Assembly (NCBI GenBank): GCA_963555705.1
Contig: OY743168.1
Span: 99,589,925 to 99,653,924, forward strand
Direction of reading: 5' to 3'
DNA length: 64,000 bases
DNA from: Ligustrum vulgare
Taxonomy: Eukaryota > Streptophyta > Magnoliopsida > Lamiales > Oleaceae
The notes under the pieces are model-generated. The model saw nothing but the letters and a program-made list of their open reading frames with translations. It was not told where the DNA came from and ran no database searches. Shown here piece after piece: positions 47,461-58,924 of this stretch (positions are counted from its first letter, which is position 1; each line of letters begins with the position of its first letter). A program made the translations under genes and the position numbers.

Positions 47461-48403
47461 TTTCTGTACTAGTGATTGTATGATTCTAATTTTGTAGTTC
47501 AAAAAAATTTTTAAAAAAGAAAATTTAATTTATTGAATTTCAATTCTAGAAATGGAGTTGATATGTTCACGGTACAATATCTAAAACACTTAATTCATGA
47601 CATGTTTTTTGTAAAGAGATAAAATAATTCAACGTTTTACAATTTTATTAAAATATTAAAAAAAATTTATATGCCTTAAAAAATGGTGAAACTTTATTTC
47701 TTAATTTTATTAACACATATAGACAAAAAGACTCACTATATATATTTTATTTATATTTTCATTAATAATTTTTTATTGACATATAATTAAATATGTATTT
47801 AATTATGTTCAATTAAATGCATCATATTTAAAAATTAAAAATCATTAATCATGCGAAAGATCTCTTGAGTTGAATTTCACATTCGTGCACCACAAATCTT
47901 GAGATTGATTTTCACTTTCGTGCATCATCAAATATTGCTTAATTTGTTAAATTTATTTATATATAAGACCGCATATATTTAATTTGTTACAATTACTTTA
48001 TTTTATGTAAATTATAATAATTTGAGGGTTATTATTTTTATTCACGTTAGTCAAAAATATTTAGACGAAATTTTATTTATTTATTCTATACAACATATAT
48101 TTGAAAAATTGCATTGTTTAATTTAAATTTGAGTAATTGTTTATATATGTTATGTTTATAGCAATTTTCGTGTATCATACGAGTGTGAGCAATTACAAAC
48201 TGTACAAATAATGTATTATTTAAAGAGATTTTCTAAAATAGACGAGAATTGTAATTTATTTTTATTTCGAGCATTCGTTGACAGTCTCTATTATTAATCA
48301 ATGCAAATTATGTGTTTAATTTTTTTTTTTCTATTTTGTAATGATATTTACAGTAAAATCATTTCATATTATTTTGTCGTGCAACGCACGAGTTTCATAC
48401 TAG

Positions 48404-49650
48404 TTAATTTTAAAAAAGAAAAAGGAATTAAATCTTATTATATTTTTAGTGTTATTTATTAGAACTGTGTAGTGTGTAACAAACCTTACATTAGCAGTAC
48501 TCAAACGTAACACAAGCAAACTGCAATTATGTCTTCACCACTCACTAATCCTTCAGTATTATTGATTGACTTTGGTTAATTAATTTATATGATGATTAAA
48601 CATCTGCCGATCGACGTCCTTATGAATAAAATGTTGAATATTGGTTAAATAAATCGAGAATTGAAAATCGATTAAAGTGACTTCGTATCGACTTCGGCTA
48701 AATACTTAAAAGCTTGGCTCAATCTGTTGAGGCAAAATTGTTTGTCACTTCGCCTCTTCGAGGCGCACAAACGGGGATCGAAGGAGGCTGGGGGCAACGC
48801 CCCCGAAAGAGAATTTTGATTTCTCTGCATGTATTGAAGGGTATATTTGACACTTCGAAAACTAATATCGGATGAATGAGAAATTACAAAAAAGGACCAA
48901 ATCAGGTCAAAATATTTGACCGTGCGACCGCATGGTTGGGAAACCATGTGATCACACGTTAAATTCAATTTCGGTTTTTGAGTAAAACCGTGCGACCGCA
49001 AGGACTATAACCGTGCGGCCGCACAGTTGTCCGGTGAATAGACACATTTTCATAAATGTAAATGGTTTGGCTTCAACCATTTCATCCACACCCTTTCATG
49101 GTCTATAAATAGAACCCTTTGGGTGTCTTATTCCACACAATTTGATATGTAAAACATATATTATCCTCTCTTCTCTCCAAAAACAAAATCATTGCATTTG
49201 TTTTGATTTTCCTTCATTTCATCATTGGAGTACATAAGCTAAAATTTGGTTCGTTGTACTTGTATTTTGGAGTGCTACAAACACAAGTGTAGCCGTTGTA
49301 TTTTGGGAGTCGATTGCCGGAATCCGTAAGCACCGTTGCTGGACAAATTCGACTTAAGGACAAAGAGTCCAACTCTTGCCTTTACTTTGTCCCTACTTTT
49401 CTTCTTCTTCTTGTTTGTATTTTCCTTGATGTTACTTTGTCCAATTTTCGACACGAATTTACAAACTATCTTTCTATTTGTTTTGATGTCACTATTCACA
49501 AATTCATCAAACATAAAAATCAGAAATTAACTTTGAAGTTACTAGGAATTATTTTTGAAATCAAAGTTGGTGGTCTAAGGTTATATACGAAAAATCAAAG
49601 GTTAAAAAAAAAAATGAAGAATTTTCAACATGAGTTTTTTACCTGAAAAG
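48404..49650 (+). repeat. Copia-type LTR remnant
   Basis: The segment holds a TCTATAAATAGAACC promoter-like box (about 49099-49113) and a downstream leader with GTATTTTGGGAGTCGATTGC (about 49289-49308), a style typical of Copia LTR ends. Inside (48900-49030) a short motif, CCGTGCGACCGCA, occurs three times with variants. Neither TG start nor CA end nor a target duplication could be fixed, so it may be a solo LTR or only a piece. Confidence 0.4.
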
Positions 49651-51179
49651 TAAACACGGAAGCTTCGCTCATGTGTATTATATATATATGATTTATAATT
49701 CTAATGCTCAAAAGATGCATATTCGTCTTCAATTCTTTTATAATAAATTAGTCTTACCGTCATTTATTTCTTACATATATTAAATTTATAATTTAACATA
49801 TAAAATAAATATTTAATTAAAAATGATAAAAAAATGAAAATAATTAATTACAAAAAAGGTATATTACACATACCTTAATTTTTAAATTTTTTTTTTTTTT
49901 TTTTTACGATTCGTGTGTTTATCGTTCCAGAAATTTCTTTAAATATTGTAATTTGAATTGATTTAAAACTTAAAATGAAAAAGAAAAATTACATTTAAAT
50001 AGAATTTGTAATAAATTAAAAAAATAGATATATCTGTGAATATATGCTCAGAATTTTATTAAAATAAAAAGGAAAAGAAAAAGATCAAAATCAAATAGTT
50101 AAATTCCTTATAAATCGGTTTACAACGTGAAACCACCACAATGAGAGAATTTTAAAAAATTTAAAAAATTATAGATACGAACTATCAAAATGTTTGAAAC
50201 TTATTCAATAATTTCAAATACAATGTGACTTTTCATTTTTCACCGAACAGTCAAAATGTTATGTTACCGAAAAAACTATTTTTATACATTTTAAATAAAT
50301 GTATTTCACCACACCCTATTTTGAAATATTATGAGTTTGCTAACATGCCTTTATTTTTATTTTGATAAAAATTAGTTAAACTAATTGTTAAAGTCAGTAA
50401 TATGTATTTTGCATATTTTAATTATTTAAATCTATAATATTAAACATAAATAAATAAATAAATAATTCTAATTAAATAAGTAAATAAACACAATGAGTAA
50501 ATAAATTAATAAATGAACAACATGAGTAATATTGGTGTCAATTCGAATTGAAATTAATTATTTATGATCAAATTAAATTTAGTTAAAAAATTGTAAATAT
50601 CATTACTTAAATAAAATAATTTTGAAATAGTGTGACATGTGAAAAAATTAAAATGTACAAAATAAGACTTTTACATTTAATTTTTGATGCGATTTCAGAA
50701 AATATGAATTTTAATATTAAAGATAACAAATGATTTGACCATTAATAATTAAAATACAATTTTTATATTCATGGCTACACATAGAATTTATAATATTAAG
50801 AACAATAAATAAATAAAAATAATACTAATTAAATCATAATTTTAATAATGATAACTAAAAATATTAATTGAACTCATTCAGTATTAGTCTTAATAATAAA
50901 ATTAAAATTAATTAAAAAAATATCAACCATTATTCAGTATGTGTGTGTCTATATATTATATATAATTAAGACAATAAATGTATTCATATTTATTTAGATT
51001 TTGATTCATATTTGGCATACATCAATTTTGCATTTACACAAATCTACTTTATATTCAAACTGTTTAATTTTATAAAAATTTACTATTTATAAAAATGAAA
51101 AATAGGTGTAAATTTGTTTTTAGAATCTACCCAACTTTTATATCCTTATCCTTCCTCACTCTTATAAAAGAGGCTAAGG
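49651..51179. other. AT-rich region, no gene seen
   Basis: Very AT-rich, with poly-T (about 49880-49905) and (AAAT)n-like stretches. No reading frame of interest and no repeat family was recognised. Confidence 0.6.
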
Positions 51180-51289
51180 ATTTTAACTGTTCATACTATT
51201 CATTTCACTGTTTCTAAAGCATCATCATGATGTCATATTATTATTACCGTGTAATAATCCATTTAATCCACATTTCTCTCTCTGTTCTC

Positions 51290-51455
51290 TTTTCAAATGC
51301 ACAAATCGACTCTTCTCTGACCGCATAAAAAATCCTGGGCCGCTATCTTCTCTCTCGAAAATTGAACGCTTCGTGTTTCGACCGGCAGATAAATCGAAGA
51401 CCCGCGCACGCATCACACTCGATCTTCAAGCAGGTCTTCATCCTCTCAAGGTTTG
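51290..51455 (+). other. Possible 5' UTR exon of a host gene
   Basis: A pyrimidine-rich, less AT-rich stretch (TTTCTCTCTCTGTTCTC at about 51276) ends at TCTCAAG followed by GTTTGC, a possible donor near 51452. The Copia element at 51741 would then lie in a leader intron, with the next exon near 60190. Only splice-like signals and base composition support this. Confidence 0.25.
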
Positions 51456-51740
51456 CTATCAATCTTAGGGCGGACTGTTGTGGATGTAGGACTCTTAACT
51501 ATGCTTAACCATGAAAGGTTTTAGTGTCTCTGATTTTGATTCTTTCATCTGCTTTTATTCTTCATTTGTTCAAATACATGGATTATAATTTTTGTGGCCT
51601 TTGTGGGTTGTCATTTCTACTTAAAAAAAGATTCGTGGGTTGTAATTTCAATTCGAATATAGTAACATTAGTAATAATTATTGGAATAATTAGGCTATAC
51701 ACTATATTTGTCTAGTGTGTTTAGATAATTACGTGTTTTT

Positions 51741-51980
51741 TGTTATGAAATATGGGAAATGATGTAATGAAGTTAGTTAAATGTTAGGTTGAATGGAATA
51801 TTACCGATATGCCCCTATAAAATTTACATATTATGATTATGCCATTATCCGTCGCCCCTATAAATAGAAACCTATGTTCATTTGTAAAGATGACACCATT
51901 CTTGATCAAGAAGAATTCTCTCTAGCTCCCTCCATCTTTCTCTCTTATATCATTGTTAGAATTTTGATAGTTTCATAACA
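51741..51980 (+). repeat. 5' LTR of the Copia-type element
   Basis: 240 bp with TG...CA ends. It contains CCCCTATAAATAGAAACC (a TATA box) followed by a CT-rich start region. It differs from the 3' LTR by a small number of substitutions and a CTCAAGCTCT insertion in the other copy. Confidence 0.9.
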
Positions 51981-53540
51981 CGTTATCAGCACGAATCTCT
52001 ACCCTATTGAGTAATATGACGGGAGTATGCTCTACAGTTGCATCTAAATGATGAACCTATGTATCAGAAACCAGATTATTATTAATCATCATTTATACAT
52101 CATAGATTAGAAGATCAATTCCAAATACATAAAAAATTTGAAGAAATTGTGTAATCCGAAACTTCCAAACCAAATTCACGCCAAACCGTATATCCAAATG
52201 ATGATCGGAGACCGGATCCATGACCACAGCGACCGGACGATTCTTCCTAACCGGCGCGTGTAGACGTCACCGACACCGGCGCGGCGGCGCGTGAAGCCCA
52301 CGCGCAGACGTCGAGGGGGAGCGTGCAGGCGAGTGCGGCGGAATTAGGCGACGACGTCAACAGGCAGTTTGTTCATATCGACGTTCTTGATTTTTCTATG
52401 ATCTTACTTTTCTGTTTTGTGCAGTTTTGAGATTTTCCGGCGATCGAACGTGGCGATTTTTGTTAAAAATCGTTTTTGAAGCACTTCCGACGGGATTTTG
52501 AACTTCGGACCAAAAGTAAGTTTGTTCTAAATTAAATTTCAAACCTATTGACGATTTTGATTTATCCATATCAACAACATATTAAAATATGGACAATTTT
52601 ATCCTTGGTAATACATAAAAGTGAATTAATCGAAAATTAACGATTAATATGTGATCAACAAGATAAATTAAAGATTTTAAACAAAGTATAATTAAAAATA
52701 ATCATTGTCATACCGTGACGGATTGAGTTATTATGGACTGAATTTATACCGCAACGGATTGGACTATTATGAGTACCTTGACTGGATTTGACGATATGAC
52801 TCGATCACTATACCTTGACTGGATTTGACGATATGACTTGATCACTATTATGAATACCTTGACTGGAGGATATGACTCGCTCACTCATGAAAGGTAATTA
52901 TTTCATTATGTTGACACCGCCTATATGGTCGGTTTACGGAATACTTTACATATATTCAAGTATTATATTATTTCAGAAACACCTCAATTGTTGGTTAATT
53001 CTAACATATTAGAGGTTGTTGTCAACATATATACGTGGTGGTATAACCCCAGTATTATTATTGATATTATTGTTATTAAATATTTCATTAAATGATACCA
53101 GAAGTTATCAATACTAAAGTTATAAAATATTTTATCAAATGATACCAGAAGTTATCATTACCAAAAGTTGGTAAATATTGATAAGAAGTTGATAGATGTT
53201 AATAAAAATATTTTATCAAACGGTACCAGAAGTTACCATTATTTGTATTGTAAAGATAGATAAAAATGGATTATCCAACAAGAGAATGTTGATGTATGAT
53301 AAGATAATATCACATGATAGCATGGACATAGCTAATGTGAAAATAATCTCATCAGTATTATGAGATGAATATTAGATGATAAGTATCTGAAAAAGTTCTT
53401 GCACGAGCAATTATGTATTCCAGAAGAAGTACATATTTATACCAGAAGAAGTAAAAATCATCATCTAAACATGCTGAAATGATATTATTATTGCTCCTGA
53501 AGAAGCATAAAACAAGTCATACATAAAAGGAGGAAACATT
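51981..53540 (+). other. Leader of the Copia-type element
   Basis: Begins with the primer-binding site (51981-51994). A GC-rich patch (about 52200-52370, GGCGCGGCGGCGCGTGAAG) stands out. Further on, short repeats occur, such as TTGACTGGATTTGACGATAT (52777-52796 and 52816-52835) and ACCAGAAGTTATCA-like copies (53097-53240). No gag motif is readable. Confidence 0.55.
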
Positions 53541-53545
53541 TATGA

Positions 53546-53772
53546 TCTTCAAAGTGAGAGATGTGTTTCGGGAGTAGCCGTATCCTACCACCTCTGAACT
53601 TTTGAGGACATAAAGAAACACTCAAAGAGGTGTGTTTCAAGAGTAAGGATACTCTGTACTCTACCACCTATCTTTGAGGTACACAAGATTAAACATTGAT
53701 AAAATTCTAGAAATTTAAGGTGTGTCTCAAGAGTTAGAATACTCCGTACTCTACCACCATCTATTCTAGGGT
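53546..53772. repeat. Three diverged tandem repeats beside the LOG-like ORF
   Basis: Units beginning GATGTGTTTCGGGAGTAGCC, GGTGTGTTTCAAGAGTAAGG and GGTGTGTCTCAAGAGTTAGA each continue with a ...GTACTCTACCACC-like stretch. They adjoin the 3' end of the LOG-like frame on the element's 5' side. Confidence 0.7.
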
Positions 53773-54501
53773 TCACAAAGTTAAGTTTACATTAACCGGA
53801 CTCCATTTTCGCTTGATTCCCCTTCCTTGCGACCAATCTATCTTAACTCCTGCTGGATCTTGTATGGGGACATATGATTGCAACTTATCCAGTAGTTCCT
53901 CGATAGTAGGAGCAGAAATAAGGATTCTCCTAGAAAATGGAGAGATGAATCCCTGTTCCACAGCATAATCAAGAAATGTTAGCAAACTATCAAAGAAATT
54001 GTTAACATTTAAAAGCCCAATAGGTTTGGTATGGAGAACTAAATGAGCCCAGGAGGTAATATTAAAGATTTCTTCTAAAGTACCAAAACCTCCGGGCATG
54101 GCAATGAAGGCATCAGAACCATATAACATGCAAGTTATGCGTTCATGGATAGATAAGGTTTGTACTTCATGCCCTCGTGTTTTGCCTGCGATATCAACTA
54201 AAGGAACGTGTATAACACCTATTACTCTTGATTTCTCTGCTTGAGCAGATTGGGAAACACAACCTATCAATCCACTGCTACCTCCTCCATATACTAGATT
54301 TATACCTTTCTCTCCCAACTTCTTTCCTAAATCCACGGTTGCTTCTAGATACCCAAAACTTTTTCCTACTTTTGATCCACAAAATACACAGATAGTTTTG
54401 ATCTGTGAAGTTTTGGTCCTTCCATCTTTGAGAGTATATAAAAAAAATAAAAAAAAAAATAAAAAAAAAAACTTATGAGAAAATGATATTTTGGGATGCA
54501 T
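53773..54501 (-). CDS. LOG: LOG-family cytokinin-activating enzyme, intronless copy
   Basis: A single open frame of 242 codons. From residue about 34 it matches LONELY GUY proteins: TICVFCGSKVGKSFGYLEA, the nucleotide-site INLVYGGGSSGLIG, RVIGVIHVPL, SIHERITCM, and the signature AMPGGFGTLEEIFNITSW (family PGGxGTxxE), then PIGLLNVNNFFDSLLTFLDY and GFISP...LISAPTIEELLDKL. LOG enzymes cleave ribose-5-phosphate from cytokinin nucleotides to release active cytokinin in cytosol and nucleus. The first 20-odd residues (FFFLFFFLFFL) come from a T-rich stretch and are probably not native; the native start may be lost. Typical plant LOG genes have several introns; this copy has none, which points to a reverse-transcribed mRNA. 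It lies antisense within a Copia-type element. The frame is undamaged and the Arg of HER and the PGG/E motif are kept, so activity is possible but unproven. Confidence 0.85.
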   Translation of the reverse strand: MHPKISFSHKFFFLFFFLFFLYTLKDGRTKTSQIKTICVFCGSKVGKSFGYLEATVDLGKKLGEKGINLVYGGGSSGLIGCVSQSAQAEKSRVIGVIHVPLVDIAGKTRGHEVQTLSIHERITCMLYGSDAFIAMPGGFGTLEEIFNITSWAHLVLHTKPIGLLNVNNFFDSLLTFLDYAVEQGFISPFSRRILISAPTIEELLDKLQSYVPIQDPAGVKIDWSQGRGIKRKWSPVNVNLTL

Positions 54502-54762
54502 AAAACTGTAAAAATCATTGGCTTTTTAAACTTGAAAAACTTCACTATTTACTGCTCATCTTTTGAAAAAGTGAAAACCTAATTCTGACTAAATTACACT
54601 ACTTTTGATAAAGCTTACATTTCGGTGATTTTTCAATACACTTTATCAATACTCGAGAAATGAAACATGAAAATATTTTATGTACAAATATAAACACACA
54701 ATATACTGATTTACCTTGTATCAATGTTGAATAGCCAAAACATCATTGTTTATAACAGCCTG
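54502..54762. other. Spacer between the two captured frames
   Basis: AT-rich, with no motif. It would contain the promoter of the LOG-like ORF if it is expressed independently of the LTR. No TATA box is convincing. Confidence 0.4.
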
Positions 54763-55132
54763 TCAAACAGGATCTTTTGCTACTATATTTTCGAGATTAT
54801 AACGGTTTTTATCCTCGTTAAATTGAGCATATAAGGAAAGGAGTTCACGTTGCACATACCCACTTGGGTGCGTCTCAAGAGTCAATCGGATATCATCCAA
54901 TGACTCCTTACTCAGTCCACCCTTAATGAAATCGATTTTATCATTCCGATTTCTAGAAGAATATCCTACTGATTTGCAACGAGTATCACATGACCAACGA
55001 GCATATTTGTAACAACCGTTCAGCCTTTTTGCTCTTCGTTTCTTTGCAAAAGTACTTTTACCTAAACCAGGCATGTGTTTAGAAAATGAATCTGGTAATT
55101 CACCAGCTAATCGAACTTTTTGTTCGATCAAC
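54763..55132 (-). pseudogene. Host-like ORF fragment cut by the Athila LTR, unidentified
   Basis: An open minus-strand frame of about 122 codons ending at 54763. It has no ATG at its left end and runs into the start of the Athila LTR at 55133, so its 5' part is missing. It is basic at the start (FAKKRRAKRL), with a cysteine cluster CYKYARWSCDTRC, then DKIDFIKGGLSKESLDDIRL and a tail ELLSLYAQFNEDKNRY. It reads like a conserved cellular protein, but I do not recognise the family. Like the LOG-like ORF it lies on the minus strand inside the Copia-type element. Confidence 0.5.
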
Positions 55133-56501
55133 TGATAAGTGCTTTACTAGCACTTTATTTCTTTACTTGTTGCCTCGAATTACTGTTAGTTTGATCCTAA
55201 TTAAGTATTGCTTAATGCATTTTATGTTTTATATTGTGTAGGATCGCAAATGACAAGAAAAGAAGGAAAAAGGACCAAAAAGCACGCAAAAAGGAAGTTC
55301 GAGGACCTGGCAAGCAAATAACTCACGGCCGCAAGCAAATATCATCACGGCCGTAAGTGCATGAGTGAAACGGGCAAAATTCAGCAGAAAAGATGTTACG
55401 GCCGTAAGAAACATCTTTACGGCCGTAACCCTCAAAAGATAGAAATATGCAGTAACTCAATTACGGCCGTAAAAGAATAGTTACGGCCGTAAATCTTCAA
55501 GTCAAAAATTTCCTTATTTCAATTCTTTCCATAATTTTGGATTTCTTGCTCCCAAAGCTAGGGCACGAAAATTGAAGTTATAAATAGGGAAGTTCATGAC
55601 AAGAAAAGAGAGGAGAATTATTTTGAGAGCCACCAATATAAAGGTTGAAGAAAAGAAATTCGGGGCAAAATCAAAGTGAATAGAGACAACATTTTTGGGG
55701 AATTCTTCATGGCAATGCGTGGCTAATCTTCTCAACCTAGTTCAAGGGGGACGTTGTGTTCATATTATTCCATTATTCATTCCTCAAACTCGTAACCTAG
55801 TTCTTGTTTTTATGTTTTATTTATTGGATTTATCATGAACATTAATTTCGTCAAGACAATGTATTATTGATTAAGGCCTTGTCTTTTAATTATTGTGTTG
55901 ATGTTTGCTAATTTGGGTAATTGGATTCGTATTTGTCTTGTTATCCAAATCATAGTAGCAATTGGTAATTTTATATTTCCATATGAAAATACAATCTAGA
56001 TTAATCAATTCGAGCATATGTAATTGATAATTTAGTTCACCTAATTCTTCTTATTTTCACATAGTTAACGCATTAAATCTAGGGAGCTTATTCTAGGTTG
56101 TTCATTCACTCTAAATTGATTGGAGAACTAATTCTAATTGATTATTATTAAGGAAGAATTGGATTAATTAGAGCTTTTTGATTATTCCGGGTGATAAATA
56201 AAACAAAGGAAATAGTACATGCGTTGCTTGGGGAATGACAATATTATGATAGGGCACAACCGAACCTGAGAACTAGGATTCTTCATTATTTGATTTTTAT
56301 TCCAGCTATTTTACATCTTTATTTGATTATTTATATTAATTGCAATTTTCAACTCAAAACCCCCCTTATAATTCTAATTGACATGGCATTAAATTAGTTC
56401 CCGTTCCTCATGGGATCGACCCTTGCTTCCGCTATCACATTTAAATTTGATTTTTGGCAAGTAAGGAAATTTAATTAATTCTTGGTGCATCGCGACGCGC
56501 A
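55133..56501 (+). repeat. 5' LTR of the Athila-type fragment, about 1369 bp
   Basis: TG...CA ends. A repeated TTACGGCCGTAA-type palindrome occurs at 55325-55490 (several copies of ACGGCCGTAA). The last 100 bp include ATGGGATCGACCCTTGCTTC, a phrase shared in variant form with the LTR at 15853-17457. Confidence 0.8.
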
Positions 56502-56510
56502 CCAAGTTTT

Positions 56511-56528
56511 TGGCGCCGTTGCCGGGGA
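56511..56528 (+). other. Primer-binding site (tRNA-Asp) of the Athila fragment
   Basis: TGGCGCCGTTGCCGGGGA, an 18-base match to the expected tRNA-Asp complement. Confidence 0.9.
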
Positions 56529-56659
56529 ACGGTTAACCAATTTTCTGTTTAATCAATTAGAATTTTATTTTCTGTATTTTTATTTATTTATTTTTATTTT
56601 CGGTTTAATTAAAAAAAAAAAATTGAAATTCCGAAAATTTTATTTATTTATTTATTTAT

Positions 56660-57742
56660 ATGCATAAAACTCGATCCACTAATCCTGAATATTTTTTATT
56701 TGATCCAGAAATCGAGCGAACTTTTCGACAGCGAAGAAGGGAAGCACTAGAACAAATGGCAGCTCATAACCTCAACAACAGGACACTTAAACAATTGGCC
56801 ACCCCAGATGTCGCTCAACAGCCACTCTATATCACTTTTCCGACAGTGGAGGAGGGAAAAACTTTTGAACTCAAATCTGGACTCATTCACTTGTTGCCAA
56901 CTTTTCGAGGACATGCTGGTGAAGACCCTTACAGGCATCTCAAGGAATTCCACGTGGTTTGTGACAGTATGAGACCCACTGGTATTACCGAGGAACAAAT
57001 TAAAATGAGGGCCTTTCCATTCTCGTTAAAGGATGCCGCTACTGATTGGCTATACTGTTTACCATCCGGATCAGTTACCACCTGGAATGACATGAAGAGG
57101 CTATTTTTGGAAAAATATTTTCCTGCATCTCGGGCTGGAACAATCCGGAAGGAAATTTGCGGGGTTCGTCAAAACAATGGTGAATCGCTGTATGAATATT
57201 GGGAGCGCTTCAAGAAGCTCGTCTCGAGCTGCCCCCATCATCAAATCAGCGAACAACTACTGGTGCAATATTTCTACGAATGACTGCTACCAATGGACAG
57301 AAGTATGATAGATGCCGCAAGTGGAGGTGCCTTAATGGACAAAACACCGGAACAGGCTCGGGCTTTGATTTCCAACATGGCTGAAAACACTCAGCAATTT
57401 AACCCAACCCGAGACATGCAAGTTCGCCGCGTGAACGAGGTAAGTAGTTCCAATATAGAAAGTCAACTGTTTGAACTAACAAATCTCGTTAAACAACTTG
57501 CTGTAGGAAGTGCACAACAAGTCAAAGCATGCGGGATATGTGCTAACTTCGGACATGCAACGGATGCGTGCTCGGTGCTCCAAGAGGAAAACAGTGAACA
57601 AGTGAACGCTGCTGGAGGCTTCCCATTTCAAAAACAACAATACAATCCGTACTCAAACACTTACAATCCTGGCTGGAGGGACCACCCGAACTTGAGCTAT
57701 GGAAATAAAAAACCTCCGGGTTTCGTCTCCAACAAGCCTTAA
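56660..57742 (+). pseudogene. Athila-type gag with one in-frame stop
   Basis: The frame starts MHKTRSTNPEYFLFDPEIER. The gag core (GLIHLLPTFRGHAGEDPYRH, FPFSLKDAATDWLYCLPSGS, FLEKYFPASRAGTIRKEICG) matches the retrotransposon gag domain PF03732. A single TGA at 57281-57283 interrupts it (where the family usually has a Gly codon), and the same frame continues with LLPMDRSMIDAASGGALMDK. A zinc knuckle CGICANFGHATDAC lies near 57529-57570. It ends with TAA at 57740-57742, just where the element is truncated. Confidence 0.85.
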
Positions 57743-58920
57743 AGCGTAATTATTCCTGAAGCATAATGACAATCGATTCCAAAAACAAATATCTTTTGAA
57801 TAATTGAGATGATCCCTTTGAGGCTAAATACTCATAGTGAGTAAAAGGGACATAATTAAATGATAAGAGATTCAGGCCTGATGATAGAACATATACAGAG
57901 ATCTCTCTATGTTATATTGAGATGAAATGAAATCGATAAATGAGTCGACTGCATACATACAACCCTCTTATGAAAATGAGGTTGATGAAATTATAATACT
58001 TTGGCCAAGTATAAAATCCCAATGTAGGGATTATTGTTATAGGACCTGAAGTCCAAAACACTTAAATGTGTAAAGCCAGTAATTATATGTACAAATGAAA
58101 AATATTTCACAGTCGTAAAAGACGACTCATTGCGCGCGAAATTTTTCAAAGAACTGGCATGAAATATGGTGGATAGACTATAGTCTAAATTCACTAGTTT
58201 GAGCTCTTTGATATACCAATGAGTGAGATCAAAAAGTGTGATTCTCATCTCGGTACTTTGGGAGTTTTCTTTGATGTACCAGTTGATCGCGGTACGTTGG
58301 GATTTCAAGCGAAATGATTATAGATTATATGTCTAAATTGATATCTATTTCAATGATTGATTATACTCCTGCAAATTAGAAATTTCAGTTTATAAAGTGC
58401 AAGAACATATATGTATAAATCATTGAAAGATTCAATTTGCCCAAAATAGTATCATTATAGAATGAAATGTGATTCTTAAAATAAAATCACATGAAGAATG
58501 ATATGAAACATATGAACCCATAATATAATATGTTGAAAATGAAATTGGAGTGTACTATTATTATATTTGAATATTTGGGCATGCAATTGATTTTCAATAT
58601 GCAAAATTATATTATCCACCGGAAAATGAATTTGGAAAATGAATATTCACCAGAAGTGAATTTGAAAATGAATATTTAATTATTCATCAGAAGTGAATTC
58701 TAGATTTTGATAGAAGTGAATCAATTCTAGATTTGAGTAATGCAATCAGTTAACTAACTAAACATTGCTTGGTATAGCATGTTCAGTACATCATAAATGA
58801 GCTATGACTTCATAAATGAGTTATAAACTATTTATAAAAGCTCATCACAAAATATATGTTTGATAAAATAATTTGAGATCGCATTAATATACTTGTGATA
58901 TTCCTATGAAGGGAACAAAT
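57743..58920 (+). other. 3' interior of the Copia-type element, non-coding
   Basis: No gag or pol motif was found on either strand. AGAAGTGAATTC-like repeats occur near 58638-58720. Open frames such as the minus-strand one at 57991-58308 have no support. Confidence 0.5.
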
Positions 58921-58924
58921 ACTC

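Larger units (their letters stand above)
42935..47474 (+). mobile_element. CACTA element with tnp2 and Ulp1 remnants, 4540 bp
   Basis: Ends CACTAGTACAAAACAG and TTTCTGTACTAGTG, flanked by ATT on both sides (42932-42934 and 47475-47477). Content from left to right: hairpin-type subterminal motifs, a leader with a long GT microsatellite, a broken transposase gene (44193-46075), Ulp1 exons (46076-46853) and subterminal arrays (46990-47460). It is the most complete copy of the family represented at 1-1508 and 15374-30328. Confidence 0.92.
41017..48403 (+). mobile_element. Further Helitron sequence, host of a CACTA insertion
   Basis: Starts with a near copy of 34348-34530 (AGTGAGGAGAGAGAAAC-type 5' region). 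A second Helitron-like start lies near 41973 (TATATAAAAGTAGAATAGCC), which suggests two copies in a row. The final 3' end at 48403 shows CGTGCAACGCACG followed by AGTTTCATACTAG and then T. No Helitron coding motif was found. The CACTA at 42935-47474 lies inside. Confidence 0.55.
55133..57742 (+). mobile_element. Athila-type Gypsy fragment (LTR, PBS, gag)
   Basis: The LTR starts TGATAAGTGC at 55133 and ends GCGACGCGCA at 56501. Eight bases later comes TGGCGCCGTTGCCGGGGA, complementary to the 3' end of tRNA-Asp, the usual Athila primer site. Gag follows (56660-57742). Protease, RT, integrase and the second LTR are absent; the sequence returns to the Copia-type element after 57742. No target duplication can be identified. 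Confidence 0.85.
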
